From Pedobacter cryoconitis (GTDB lineage Bacteria; Bacteroidota; Bacteroidia; Sphingobacteriales; Sphingobacteriaceae), in contig NZ_CP014504.1 of assembly GCF_001590605.1 (NCBI RefSeq), positions 2,108,001 through 2,172,000 of the forward strand: a stretch of DNA of 64,000 nucleotides, given 5' to 3'. Position 1 is the stretch's first letter. Each line of letters opens with the position of its first letter. The notes under the pieces are model-generated. The model saw only the letters and a program-made list of their open reading frames with translations, searched no databases and had not been told where the DNA came from. Both the position numbers and the translations under genes were made by a program. Positions 11,623 to 19,685 of the stretch are shown here, piece after piece.

Positions 11623-12063
11623 TTATTTAATCTCAATTTGACGGCTCACGATCTTAGCTTCTTCTCTTTTTGCAATGTTGATTGCTAGAACACCATCGTT
11701 ATAAGTTGCCTGAATTGCGTTTTCATCCGCGCTTTCAGGTAAAGTAAATGAGCGAACAAAAGAACTGTAGCTATATTCACGCTTGACATAATTTCTTTCT
11801 GTTTGTTCACTTTCTTTATTCTTCGTTACAGAAATATGCAATATATTCCTTTCCAGGTTTAGTTTGAAATCTTCCTTTTTAAGCCCGGGAGCCGCTAATT
11901 CAACGTGATAGTCATCTGCAGATTCACTGATATTAACTGCAGGCACTCTGGAATGCATACGGTCTTTAAAAAATGTGTCATCGAAGATAGAATCAAAAAC
12001 ATCACCATAGCCTGACACTAATGATTTTTTTTTGTTTTCTGGATTAAATTTAACCAATGTCAT
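11623..12063 (-). CDS. Hsp20/alpha-crystallin small heat-shock protein
   Basis: A 146-residue holdase chaperone that keeps unfolding proteins soluble. The alpha-crystallin domain spans about residues 40-130: AVNISESADDYHVELAAPGL, then LERNILHISVTKNKE, and the signature YNDGVLAINIAK, followed by the short C-terminal tail with an I-x-I type motif (RQIEIK). The start is set by a strong AAGGAGGA sequence 8 bases upstream. It has its own terminator and no operon partner, so it is a single stress-induced gene. Confidence 0.95.
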   Translation of the reverse strand: MTLVKFNPENKKKSLVSGYGDVFDSIFDDTFFKDRMHSRVPAVNISESADDYHVELAAPGLKKEDFKLNLERNILHISVTKNKESEQTERNYVKREYSYSSFVRSFTLPESADENAIQATYNDGVLAINIAKREEAKIVSRQIEIK

Positions 12064-12070
12064 GGGTTTT

Positions 12071-12078
12071 TCCTCCTT
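12071..12078 (-). promoter_or_regulatory. Strong Shine-Dalgarno sequence for hsp20
   Basis: Reading the minus strand, AAGGAGGA precedes the hsp20 ATG by 7-8 bases. Members of this phylum rarely use strong Shine-Dalgarno sites and other starts in this window lack one, so it marks a highly translated gene. Confidence 0.7.
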
Positions 12079-12658
12079 AATTTGATTTAATGATTAAAAC
12101 TATAATTAATTAAACTAATGAACTTGTGTTCAATAATACTATTACAACAGCAATGCCAAATGTATTTTTGCCTCTGTAAGCTGAAAAAATTGCAACATCA
12201 CTGAAAAATTTTCAGTTTATAACTGTCAAATATTCTGAAAATATTGGCTGTTCTTGATTTTTTGTCACTTTTATTATTCTACACACTTTTGTTTATTAGG
12301 GTTGCTGTGCTAACTCAATTAAATATTGCTTTCTCCAAAGCCCTCCCCCATATCTGGTTATTTCCAATCAGATCCAATTACCCGATGACAAGGAATCAAA
12401 ATAGTAATTTTATTTATTCCGGACAGGCCAGATGGTCAGCGCATTTCGCTGAAGCTGTCAAATCAGGATTTGAAATAAATTCCCAGCGTATAATCTTTCA
12501 TGAAAAATATTAAAAGTGACAACCAAATTAGCAAAGGTTATCTGAAAAGAGTAATTGAAATGTTGCCCAAACTATGGTAGTTAATAAGTTCTTTCCAAAA
12601 CAATCAGAGGACATTCAGGTTTACTAATACACAATAAACCGAATAATAATTAAGAAAA
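12079..12658. other. Intergenic between hsp20 and the YihY gene
   Basis: The two genes diverge here. A 17-nt palindrome ACTGAAAA-A-TTTTCAGT lies at 12200-12216 and could be a regulatory site. A 42-codon frame (12385-12513) opens in the middle but resembles nothing I know. Confidence 0.4.
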
Positions 12659-13633
12659 ATGGGTAAGAATACAAAGATCACTTTAAAAGGCATATGGGAA
12701 ATATTGAAAAATTCTATTGCTGGCTTCAGCGACCATAAGGTCACTAAGCTAAGCGGCTCGTTAGCTTATTATACTGTATTTTCGATGGCCCCCTTATTAG
12801 TAGTAATCATATCCTTGTGTGGTATTTTCTTAGGGCAAGAAGCTGCGCAGGGACAAATATATGGTCAGCTTGCCGGTTTTATGGGCAAAGAAACTGCATT
12901 ACAACTCCAGGAAATTGTTCAAAAAGCTGCTATTAACAATAAAGGGACAATCGCATTTATTATCGGAATGGTTACTTTGCTAATTGGTGCGACTACTGTA
13001 TTCGCTGATATTCAGGATTCAATTAACACCATTTGGGGACTGAAGCCAAAACCAAAGCGTGGCTGGCTAAAGATGCTTCAGAACCGTTTTCTCTCTTTTT
13101 CGGTCATCATAAGTTTGGGATTCCTGTTATTGGTTTCTCTTGGAATTACTTCAATTTTAGATGGATTTAGCTCCAGATTACAGGCAAGGTTCTCCGATGT
13201 TTCTGTAGTTCTATTCTATATTCTTAATCAAGTCGTTACTCTTGCAGTTGTCACATTGATTTTTGGTGTAATTTTCAAAGTATTACCCGATGCAATTATC
13301 AAATGGCGGGATGTAATCTATGGTTCTTTAGTAACAGCAGTTTTATTCATGCTGGGTAAATTTGGTATTTCTCTATATATTGGGCAAAGTGATATTGGCA
13401 GCACTTATGGAGCCGCTGGCTCACTTGTAATCTTACTTCTTTGGACTTATTATTCCTCAATTATTCTTTATTTTGGCGCGGAGTTTACTAAGGCATATGC
13501 ATTAATGTACGGTCATGAGATTCATCCCTCCCATTATGCTGTAACGACAAAAGAAGTAGAAGTGGAAACCGGCAACAATTCTATTCAAGATAATGCATCA
13601 ACTTCTGTCCACCCATTTAAACCATCAAATTAA
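12659..13633 (+). CDS. YihY/virulence factor BrkB family inner-membrane protein
   Basis: A 324-residue membrane protein. It begins with a cytoplasmic helix and the family motif KLSGSLAYYTVFSMAPLLVV (residues 25-45), and has about six membrane segments through residue 290. The family has no proven biochemical role; the older 'ribonuclease BN' label was a mistake for this family. The hydrophilic C-terminal tail is short. The gene shares its stop palindrome TTAA with the PAS gene on the other strand and has no terminator there. Confidence 0.93.
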   Translation: MGKNTKITLKGIWEILKNSIAGFSDHKVTKLSGSLAYYTVFSMAPLLVVIISLCGIFLGQEAAQGQIYGQLAGFMGKETALQLQEIVQKAAINNKGTIAFIIGMVTLLIGATTVFADIQDSINTIWGLKPKPKRGWLKMLQNRFLSFSVIISLGFLLLVSLGITSILDGFSSRLQARFSDVSVVLFYILNQVVTLAVVTLIFGVIFKVLPDAIIKWRDVIYGSLVTAVLFMLGKFGISLYIGQSDIGSTYGAAGSLVILLLWTYYSSIILYFGAEFTKAYALMYGHEIHPSHYAVTTKEVEVETGNNSIQDNASTSVHPFKPSN

Positions 13634-14172
13634 TCTGCAATGTCATCATGATTATCGGCTTGTGTCATAATATCAAATATCACTTGGTTCAGCTGGTCTG
13701 CGGAAGTTTTCAGCATCGACAGCATATTTAAAAATTCTTCTCCCGGCATATCTGTAGCTGTTAAAAGTTGTACGAGCCCCATAATATTTGCCAAATGCGA
13801 CCTTACTCCGTGTGACTGTATCCATGCGATCTTCTTTAGCTGCTGATTTTGCCGGAGAATCCTTTCCCGATCTATTCTTGCTTCGGTAATATCTCTTGAA
13901 AAGCAACTGATGGCCGAAACATTATCCTGTTGATCAAACACTGGATTAAAGCTAACCTCTTCATAAACAGGATTCCCATCTTTAGTATCTGTCCAGATGA
14001 TTTTAAAGGAGTTGCCCTCCATCGCCTGGCGGTAGTAAGCGTTCCAAATAGCCAGCAAATCTGCCGGGTAATCTGCATCAGCCAATTTATCTTTCGCCCT
14101 GCCAGTAATTCCAGCCATTCTATCACGGAAGGCGCGGTTGGCAGATATGATTTTAAAATCTGTATTGACCAT
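13630..14172 (-). CDS. PAS domain protein ending in a lone DHp-like hairpin
   Basis: A 180-residue protein with a PAS/PAC domain (residues 1-105, NTDFKIISANRAFRD to FSRDITEAR) followed by a coiled stretch and a helical hairpin with IAWIQSHGVRSHLANIMG. The QSHxVRxxLA segment corresponds to the H-box of Bacteroidota PAS kinases, so His136 or so could be phosphorylated. No ATPase domain follows. The PAS fold normally has another 12-20 residues before this start, and the frame continues about 10 codons upstream without an ATG before hitting a stop, so the N-terminus may be lost or unusual. It could be a phosphotransfer partner, a dominant-negative regulator, or a decayed kinase. Compare 27534-28916 and 35523-36089. 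Confidence 0.8.
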   Translation of the reverse strand: MVNTDFKIISANRAFRDRMAGITGRAKDKLADADYPADLLAIWNAYYRQAMEGNSFKIIWTDTKDGNPVYEEVSFNPVFDQQDNVSAISCFSRDITEARIDRERILRQNQQLKKIAWIQSHGVRSHLANIMGLVQLLTATDMPGEEFLNMLSMLKTSADQLNQVIFDIMTQADNHDDIAD

Positions 14173-14263
14173 GCACGACTTATAAACATGGATACTAATC
14201 CATCATACCCCGTATACTTATTAAACCATTTTAGAAACTAATTTTTAATGTATACTTTGCTAA

Positions 14264-15136
14264 ATGAACAGAACGCTAAAATTTATTTTTAATCATCCAC
14301 TTACGAGAAACAATCGCTTTTCTGCAATTATTAATTTGTTCAAATGGCAGATTTTTTCCAGGGTTATCAATTTTCCAATTGTATACCAGTTTACGGAAAA
14401 AAGTAAGCTTTTAGTTTGGAGGGGCCTTACTGGTGCGACTGGTAATTTTTATTGTGGACTACATGAGTTTGAAGATATGGCCTTTCTGCTTCACATACTA
14501 AGGGAGGATGATCTATTTTTGGATATCGGGGCTAATGTCGGCAGTTATACTATGCTGGCTTCTTCGGAAATCGGTGCAAAGACTATTGCATTTGAACCGA
14601 TACTTAAAACATTTAAGATCTTTAGTCAAAATATAGCAATTAATAGCATTCAAGATAAAGTAGAGGCTTTAAATATTGGCTTAGGTAGCTGTAAAAGCGT
14701 TTTAAAATTTACAACATCTTTTGATACGGGGAATCATGTTAGTAGCCCTGGCGACACAGAGATTACAGAAGTAAATGTGGACACTTTGGATAATATCCTT
14801 TCTGGCAGAAGTCCTTTATTGATGAAGATTGACGTAGAGGGTTTTGAAACAGAAGTGCTAAATGGCAGCCGGAATACTCTTGAAGATAAGTCACTGAAAG
14901 CAATTATTATTGAGCTTAATGGTTCTGGTGACCGATATGGTTTTGATGAAAAAAATATTCATTTACTTCTTTTAAATCATGGTTTTAACCCTTATAAATA
15001 TGATCCTATGGTTAGGGATTTGACTGTAACGGCTCCTGGTGGACATCATAACACCTTATATATACGTGATCTTGATTTTGTAACGGATAGATTAAAAACA
15101 GCGAGAAAAATTAAGGTGAAAAATAAAGAAGTGTAA
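14264..15136 (+). CDS. FkbM family S-adenosylmethionine methyltransferase
   Basis: A 290-residue class I methyltransferase. The SAM-binding loop is FLDIGANVGSYTMLAS (about residues 87-102), followed by the acidic motif IAFEP and the FkbM-specific segment LLMKIDVEGFETEVLNGSRN (about 186-206). The FkbM group methylates sugar hydroxyls, often in surface glycans. It stands next to phage debris and an acyltransferase, so it could act on surface polysaccharide. The genes around it are not a glycan operon, and the partner is unknown. The region has markedly low GC. Confidence 0.9.
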   Translation: MNRTLKFIFNHPLTRNNRFSAIINLFKWQIFSRVINFPIVYQFTEKSKLLVWRGLTGATGNFYCGLHEFEDMAFLLHILREDDLFLDIGANVGSYTMLASSEIGAKTIAFEPILKTFKIFSQNIAINSIQDKVEALNIGLGSCKSVLKFTTSFDTGNHVSSPGDTEITEVNVDTLDNILSGRSPLLMKIDVEGFETEVLNGSRNTLEDKSLKAIIIELNGSGDRYGFDEKNIHLLLLNHGFNPYKYDPMVRDLTVTAPGGHHNTLYIRDLDFVTDRLKTARKIKVKNKEV

Positions 15137-15542
15137 AAGATTATAGGGGGTAAAACCAAACTTCCAAATATTAAAAACGGAAAAATCAAAAAAAAAAGGC
15201 CTTTACAATAGTAAAAACTGTAAAAAGAACTAAAAAGGTTCAGGGTCAAGAACAAAAACGAAATTTCCAAATCATCATTTATCATCATTCACTGTTAATT
15301 AAACCCGACCCGCCCAGTCGGTTTTATTTGTTAATGATAATTCGACCCTGAAAAACCTAGTTAAATAGTGATTAAACAAGGATAAAGAGTTCTTTATAAA
15401 TCATTAATTGCAATTTAAAAGCACACTAGTTACAATCAATTACCAAATCAGATAGATAAAGAGCCTGAAAACGGACAAAAACCTTTACAATACGCATTTA
15501 AACACCGTTTAATCTGCTCAAAGATAGATTACAGACATAGAT
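15137..15542. other. Gap downstream of the FkbM gene
   Basis: AT-rich and without a convincing ORF. An imperfect ACCCGAC/GTCGGTTT repeat at about 15303-15325 followed by TTTATTTG could end the FkbM transcript. Confidence 0.4.
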
Positions 15543-15580
15543 AAGTCCTGCTTAAATGGTTTAAGTAGGACTTGTTTTTT
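15543..15580 (+). terminator. Rho-independent terminator with no gene upstream on its strand
   Basis: AAGTCCTGCTTAAA (15543-15556) pairs with TTTAAGTAGGACTT (15560-15573) with one G-T pair, followed by GTTTTTT. It is a good terminator on the plus strand but has no nearby plus-strand gene, which suggests that a gene has been deleted here. Confidence 0.75.
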
Positions 15581-15789
15581 GGCGTTATTTATTTAGATTA
15601 TTGCTGAAAACAGCTGTTTTTTTGTCAATGGGTGTACTATTGGGTGTACTAGACTTGCATTTAAAAACACAACAAATATCAGATAATTCAGTTAAAGTAC
15701 CCTTTTTGCGGTAAAAATGTTTCGAGTAGCACCCGATAATTATTACATACAATAAGCATAGATAACTATAAGTATTTGTATATCTAATA
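15581..15789. other. Short gap with GGTGTACT direct repeat
   Basis: GGTGTACT occurs twice at about 15641-15660 (GGTGTACTATTGGGTGTACT). It lies at the left edge of the phage debris and could mark the element's junction. This is speculation. Confidence 0.3.
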
Positions 15790-16122
15790 TTTAACCCCAG
15801 TGCAGAAGGTAGCCGGGTGGATGGCATTGCAGTTGCATCTTCATCGGCCACTCAGCGGATTGTTCAATTGCAAGTGAATGATGGCGCAGTGATCAGTAAG
15901 TTAGGAACAATAACAGTGCCGGCAGGTGCTGGTACCAACGGGTCTGTGTCCAGTGTGTCAGGATTAAACCGGGGCAATTTACCGTGATTGAAAATTGACA
16001 GTAATGGAAATCCTTACATCAATTTAAACAATGGAATGAACTTTGAAGCAGCGATATTAGCCACACTTGCCGCAGGCGAATCAATAGAATTCACTGTGTT
16101 TGGCGCAAACTACGATGCGTAA
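15790..16122 (+). pseudogene. Decayed phage structural-type gene, 5' part missing and interrupted by TGA
   Basis: An open frame of about 110 codons without a start codon, beginning after a stop. It reads FNPSAEGSRVDGIAVASS, later TVPAGAGTNGSVSS, then an in-frame TGA at 15985-15987, then the same frame continues LKIDSNGNPYINLNNG to FTVFGANYDA and a stop. The pattern of this domain (paired beta stretches, a PAGAGTNG turn, then a Trp-Leu and N-G-N) is shared by small tail or structural proteins of bacteriophages. The TGA sits where a Trp would be expected. The gene is therefore a prophage fragment. Confidence 0.7.
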
Positions 16123-16298
16123 TGAACAATAATGGCGATGGGTTATCACCCAGTTTACGGCCTCAATTAGGTGTAGCGTGGAATAGGGCGTTACCCGCCC
16201 CTTTTGGTTTTGACAATGGAGTACAAGGATTGGGAGTTTACAGAAGCTCAAAAAGCAGAAATCACAAATTTAGGCGGGCAATGGTTTCAAAGTGCTGA
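16122..16298 (+). CDS. Possible small phage gene remnant (58 aa)
   Basis: Its ATG overlaps the stop of the preceding fragment (TAATG), a coupling typical of phage operons. The first 48 residues (MNNNGDGLSPSLRPQLGVAW...) look like coding sequence, but the end runs over the next small frame. It is either a small tail-associated protein or a truncated one. I cannot name a family. Confidence 0.35.
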   Translation: MNNNGDGLSPSLRPQLGVAWNRALPAPFGFDNGVQGLGVYRSSKSRNHKFRRAMVSKC

Positions 16299-16326
16299 TG
16301 CGTTTCTATTGTGGATGCAGGGATAA
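16216..16326 (+). CDS. Small ORF of 36 aa, probable phage tail-end gene
   Basis: Starts ATG and reads MEYKDWEFTEAQKAEITNLG, ending LLWMQG and a stop. It overlaps the preceding frame. The acidic, Trp-rich short form matches the tiny ORFs seen at the distal end of phage tail operons. It is immediately followed by the acyltransferase. Confidence 0.45.
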   Translation: MEYKDWEFTEAQKAEITNLGGQWFQSADAFLLWMQG

Positions 16327-16395
16327 TAGTTCAAAATTTTTCTTCATTATCGTGCTAAATATGCACATTTGATTGAACTGTCTTATTTTTTAAGA

Positions 16396-17382
16396 ATGCG
16401 CATAAAACAAATTGATATACTGCGAGGAATAGCAGCTCTCTTAGTTACTATTTTTCATTTGACTGGAAGTGCCGGTTTGTCAAAAGCAACGGCATCGTAT
16501 GGTTCTTATGGTTGGCTTGGAGTACAAATATTCTTTGTAATAAGTGGTTTTGTACTCCCTTATAGCATGTACAAGACCGGCTACAACATATCTAGTTTTG
16601 GTACATTTCTCATAAAAAGGATTGTAAGGGTATACCCTCCTTATCTCGTTGCAATAGCCATTGCAGTTGCAATGGCTATTGCAACGGGTAGAGAATTGTT
16701 ATATGGAATCACTCTTTTGTCTCACTTTCTTTTTTTAAACGAGCTGCTTGGCCTGCATAGTTGGTCACCTGTATTTTGGACATTGTTTATCGAATTTCAA
16801 TTTTATATTCTGATTGGAATTTTGTTCCCTATCGTGGTTTCTAACAACTATAAATCATTGGCATTCGTTTTTGTAATGTCAATTCTTTCTTTGCTGTTTT
16901 CACGGTCAATTGTAGTGTATTGGTTTCCCTTTTTTGGTTTAGGAATACTTATTTTCAATAAGTATTTTACCAACATGTCATTAAAGATGTTCTGGTTCGG
17001 TATAACTACACTGACAGTGTTAATTGCATATGTTCATGGAATATCACACGCAGTCGCAGGGTTGTCGGCAGTACTGTTTATACTCTTTGTTAAAGCTGAC
17101 CAGGAAACATTCTTTAACCGAGCCTTATTTGGCCTTGGCAACATAAGTTACTCTTTGTATTTGGTTCATTGGGAACTTGGTAGGGCAGCTGTAAATATTT
17201 CTAGGCACCTTCCGTTTGTCGGCAGCAATGAAGTAATTAAAGTCCTAACCGGATTAGCATTCTCTATCATTTCAGCATACATATTTTATATACTTGTCGA
17301 GAAGCCGTCTGTTAGATATAGTTCAAGAATCAAGTATAACACTCGTTTAATTTCAATTAAAAGGGCGTTTAAACGAGCGTGA
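16396..17382 (+). CDS. Acyltransferase family 3 (OafA/NolL type) membrane protein
   Basis: An integral-membrane O-acyltransferase of about 328 residues. The N-terminus MRIKQIDILRGIAALLVTIF with a nearby His is the conserved acyltransferase-3 start, and about ten membrane segments follow. I chose the ATG at 16396 because the family starts with this motif; an upstream ATG at 16369 would add nine residues. The family adds acetyl or other acyl groups to sugars of surface polysaccharides. It directly follows phage tail debris, so it may be a phage-borne serotype-conversion gene (inference). It ends 8 bp before a truncated thioesterase, which looks like a recombination boundary. Confidence 0.9.
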   Translation: MRIKQIDILRGIAALLVTIFHLTGSAGLSKATASYGSYGWLGVQIFFVISGFVLPYSMYKTGYNISSFGTFLIKRIVRVYPPYLVAIAIAVAMAIATGRELLYGITLLSHFLFLNELLGLHSWSPVFWTLFIEFQFYILIGILFPIVVSNNYKSLAFVFVMSILSLLFSRSIVVYWFPFFGLGILIFNKYFTNMSLKMFWFGITTLTVLIAYVHGISHAVAGLSAVLFILFVKADQETFFNRALFGLGNISYSLYLVHWELGRAAVNISRHLPFVGSNEVIKVLTGLAFSIISAYIFYILVEKPSVRYSSRIKYNTRLISIKRAFKRA

Positions 17383-17390
17383 TTTGTGGG

Positions 17391-17657
17391 TTAAAGCGCC
17401 GACAAGTTAACTAATAATGTCCCCATACTATGCCCATATAAAATATAATTTCCTTCTTTTATATGAGGCATGAGTTGATTCAAAAGATCATCTACCATTT
17501 GTTCAACTTTATCCAACAAACTTTCTTTAAAACGATTACCTCTTCCAGGAAGCTCCAAAGTAATCCAATCTAATTTTTTGGGAACATGCTTCTCAATACT
17601 ATTAAAACTATATTTATTACCTCCTGCAAATGGGAGAGCTATTACCTTATTGTTCAT
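17391..17657 (-). pseudogene. Type II thioesterase, 3' truncated
   Basis: The start MNNKVIALPFAGGNKYSF and the nucleophile elbow GHSMG near residue 80 identify a non-ribosomal-peptide/polyketide type II thioesterase. The frame stops a few residues after GHSMG (LLVNLSAL). The family's usual length is about 230-250 residues, and the Asp and His of the triad are missing, so it cannot be active. The break falls 8 bp from the end of the acyltransferase gene. No peptide synthetase is in the window, so the gene belonged to a lost or distant cluster. Confidence 0.75.
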
Positions 17658-17951
17658 TATCATTAAATTTAATAATTGTAGTATTTCGTAAAATTTCAAA
17701 AGATTTTAGTGTCGCATATACACCTCTCCCGCACCCTTGGTTACAGCTTCTTTATATTTTTTTAGTCACTTTGACTTATAATATATCAATATAAAGATTA
17801 TGTAAGTTTAGCATTTATTTTAATTAATAACAAAATATAATTTCTTAACAATCAACACAATAGGCGTGTAAACAGAAAATTTACAGCTAAATGAACTTTA
17901 ATGATAGGTTTTATTATCATTTGTTTAAGTAAATCCGTAGTTAATGAGTGT

Positions 17952-18107
17952 TTAAACCTTCGCTACAATTTTTGGTATTGCTTTAGATTGATATTGGTCA
18001 GCCGGATCATTTTTTTCTATCCATCCTTGGTCAACAAACATTTTAAGCAATAGCTCTCCTAATTTTCCTCCAATATGATTATAACAGGCTTTCGCAGGTT
18101 TCTTCTT
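17952..18107 (-). pseudogene. Fragment of a winged-helix (ArsR-like) regulator
   Basis: An open frame of 51 codons without a start that reads KPAKACYNHIGGKLGELLL and later MFVDQGWIEKNDP. The CYxHxGGKLG segment is the mark of a group of ArsR-like proteins in which it follows the winged helix. The N-terminal DNA-binding half is absent and a stop lies just before the fragment. It is a relic. Confidence 0.55.
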
Positions 18108-18230
18108 TTATTTTATTTTTCATCTCCAGACTTTTTAATTCCACTATCAGACACAAATTATTTTAAAGGATAATACAATAAAATGATTGATGTCATTTAT
18201 TAATAAAAAAAATCTTACCACCAACTAAGC

Positions 18231-19685
18231 TTATTCAGAAATATTTCCACCCAAAGCCCTGAAAAGGTTGATCAATGTGATATAGGAATCACGCTTTAAA
18301 CCCACTTGCTCGATTTCCGAATTCAACATACTTCCTTGCGCAACAATCACTTCCAGGTAGGATGCATATCCGGCAAGATAAAGATCGTTGGCTGTTGACA
18401 ATGCAGTTTTCAATTCCCCGACCTCGCTCGTTTTCAATTGGTAAGCACGCTTGTAATTATCAATTGCACTTAATTGGGTAGAAACTTCCTGGTATCCTTG
18501 TAGTACTGTTCGCTGATAATTGTAAAAAGCACTGAGCTGTGCTGCGTTTGCAATGCGGTTACCGTTCTTTAGTGCCCCTCTATTAAAGATCGGAGCTGTT
18601 AATCCACCTAATACACCAGAGGCCAAAGATCCCGGCGAAAACAAAAGGGGTAACTTAAAGGAATTTATTCCACTGTAGGCATCTAATGTGAATGAGGGCA
18701 ACAAAGCTTTACGCGCCGCTTGAACATCTGCTTTCGCCGCTCTTAATTCCAGCTCGGCCTGTTTTATATCCGGTCGGTTCAAGATTACCCTAACAGGTAT
18801 ACCTGCGTAAATTTGATCAGGCAGCACCCTGGTAATCGAAGAACTATCCCTTTTGATTGGAGCAGGAAACCTTCCTAACAAGTTGTTTAGTTCATTTTCG
18901 GTCTTTACAATGGCTTGTGTAATTTGATATGAACTGCCTTGTGTAGCCATCATTTGTGCTTTGAACTGGCTAACAGCTAATGATGTAGCCCTCCCCCCTG
19001 CCATTTGAGCCTCAATAATTTCAACACCTTTTTTTTGAAGCGCAATATTCCGCTTTAAAATTTCGGCATGTTTATCCAGGGCAATCAATTCAAAGTACAA
19101 CTGAGCAACCTGTGCGACCACCTGGGTACGGAGCCATTGCTGGCCCATTTTTGTAGCCAGGTAGCGCGAGTATGCAGCCTCTTTGCGCTTTGACAATTTC
19201 CCCCAGATATCAATCTCCCAGGAACTTCTAAAACCCATAAAGTAATCTGGTGTGGGAGTTGGAATTTGCTGATTGGTACTCACATTTGGCGAAAGGTTGG
19301 TGTCATAGTTCCCCACTCCATTCATCGTATATTTCCCAAACCTGTCCAGGCCTGCGGTTATACTCGTATTTAAACCTGGCAGCATACTGGCTTTTGCAAG
19401 TTTTAAATTTGCTTCTGCCACAATGATCTGTTGCATTTCGGATTTAAGTTCAAAGTTAGTATTCAGGGCGGTGTCAATTAATGAAACAAGTTCCCGATCA
19501 GTAAAGATCTCTTTCCAGTTCAACAGGTGCTCAGGTGAATTTTCAATGCGATTAAATGCACCGGGCATGGTCTGCATTTTGGGCATGACTACAGGTTCCA
19601 TGCTCTTGCACCCCGTAAAAGCTATCAAGGTGGATAACAAAAGTATTTTATAGCAGAAGGTGGTATTTTTATAGCTTAATCTCAT
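18231..19685 (-). CDS. Outer-membrane efflux lipoprotein (OprM/NodT type)
   Basis: The 484-residue outer-membrane channel of the RND pump. It starts with a lipoprotein signal (LIAFTGC, Cys at about 26). Two outer-membrane-efflux repeats follow (about residues 65-250 and 280-470), with long coiled-coil helices and the FRSSWEIDIWGKLSKRKEAA and APIFNRGALKNGNRIA motifs typical of the TolC/NodT group. Its ATG overlaps the last base of the RND permease stop (TAATG), so translation is coupled. Third gene of the operon. Confidence 0.95.
   Translation of the reverse strand: MRLSYKNTTFCYKILLLSTLIAFTGCKSMEPVVMPKMQTMPGAFNRIENSPEHLLNWKEIFTDRELVSLIDTALNTNFELKSEMQQIIVAEANLKLAKASMLPGLNTSITAGLDRFGKYTMNGVGNYDTNLSPNVSTNQQIPTPTPDYFMGFRSSWEIDIWGKLSKRKEAAYSRYLATKMGQQWLRTQVVAQVAQLYFELIALDKHAEILKRNIALQKKGVEIIEAQMAGGRATSLAVSQFKAQMMATQGSSYQITQAIVKTENELNNLLGRFPAPIKRDSSSITRVLPDQIYAGIPVRVILNRPDIKQAELELRAAKADVQAARKALLPSFTLDAYSGINSFKLPLLFSPGSLASGVLGGLTAPIFNRGALKNGNRIANAAQLSAFYNYQRTVLQGYQEVSTQLSAIDNYKRAYQLKTSEVGELKTALSTANDLYLAGYASYLEVIVAQGSMLNSEIEQVGLKRDSYITLINLFRALGGNISE

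Noticed and set aside
12244-12513. 89-codon frame opening at TTG
   Set aside because: There is no ATG until 12385, no ribosome binding site, and its residues resemble nothing. It probably is not a gene.
15585-15851. Minus-strand frame across the phage edge
   Set aside because: Its upstream half is antisense to the phage fragment and the residues look random, so I treat it as a chance frame.
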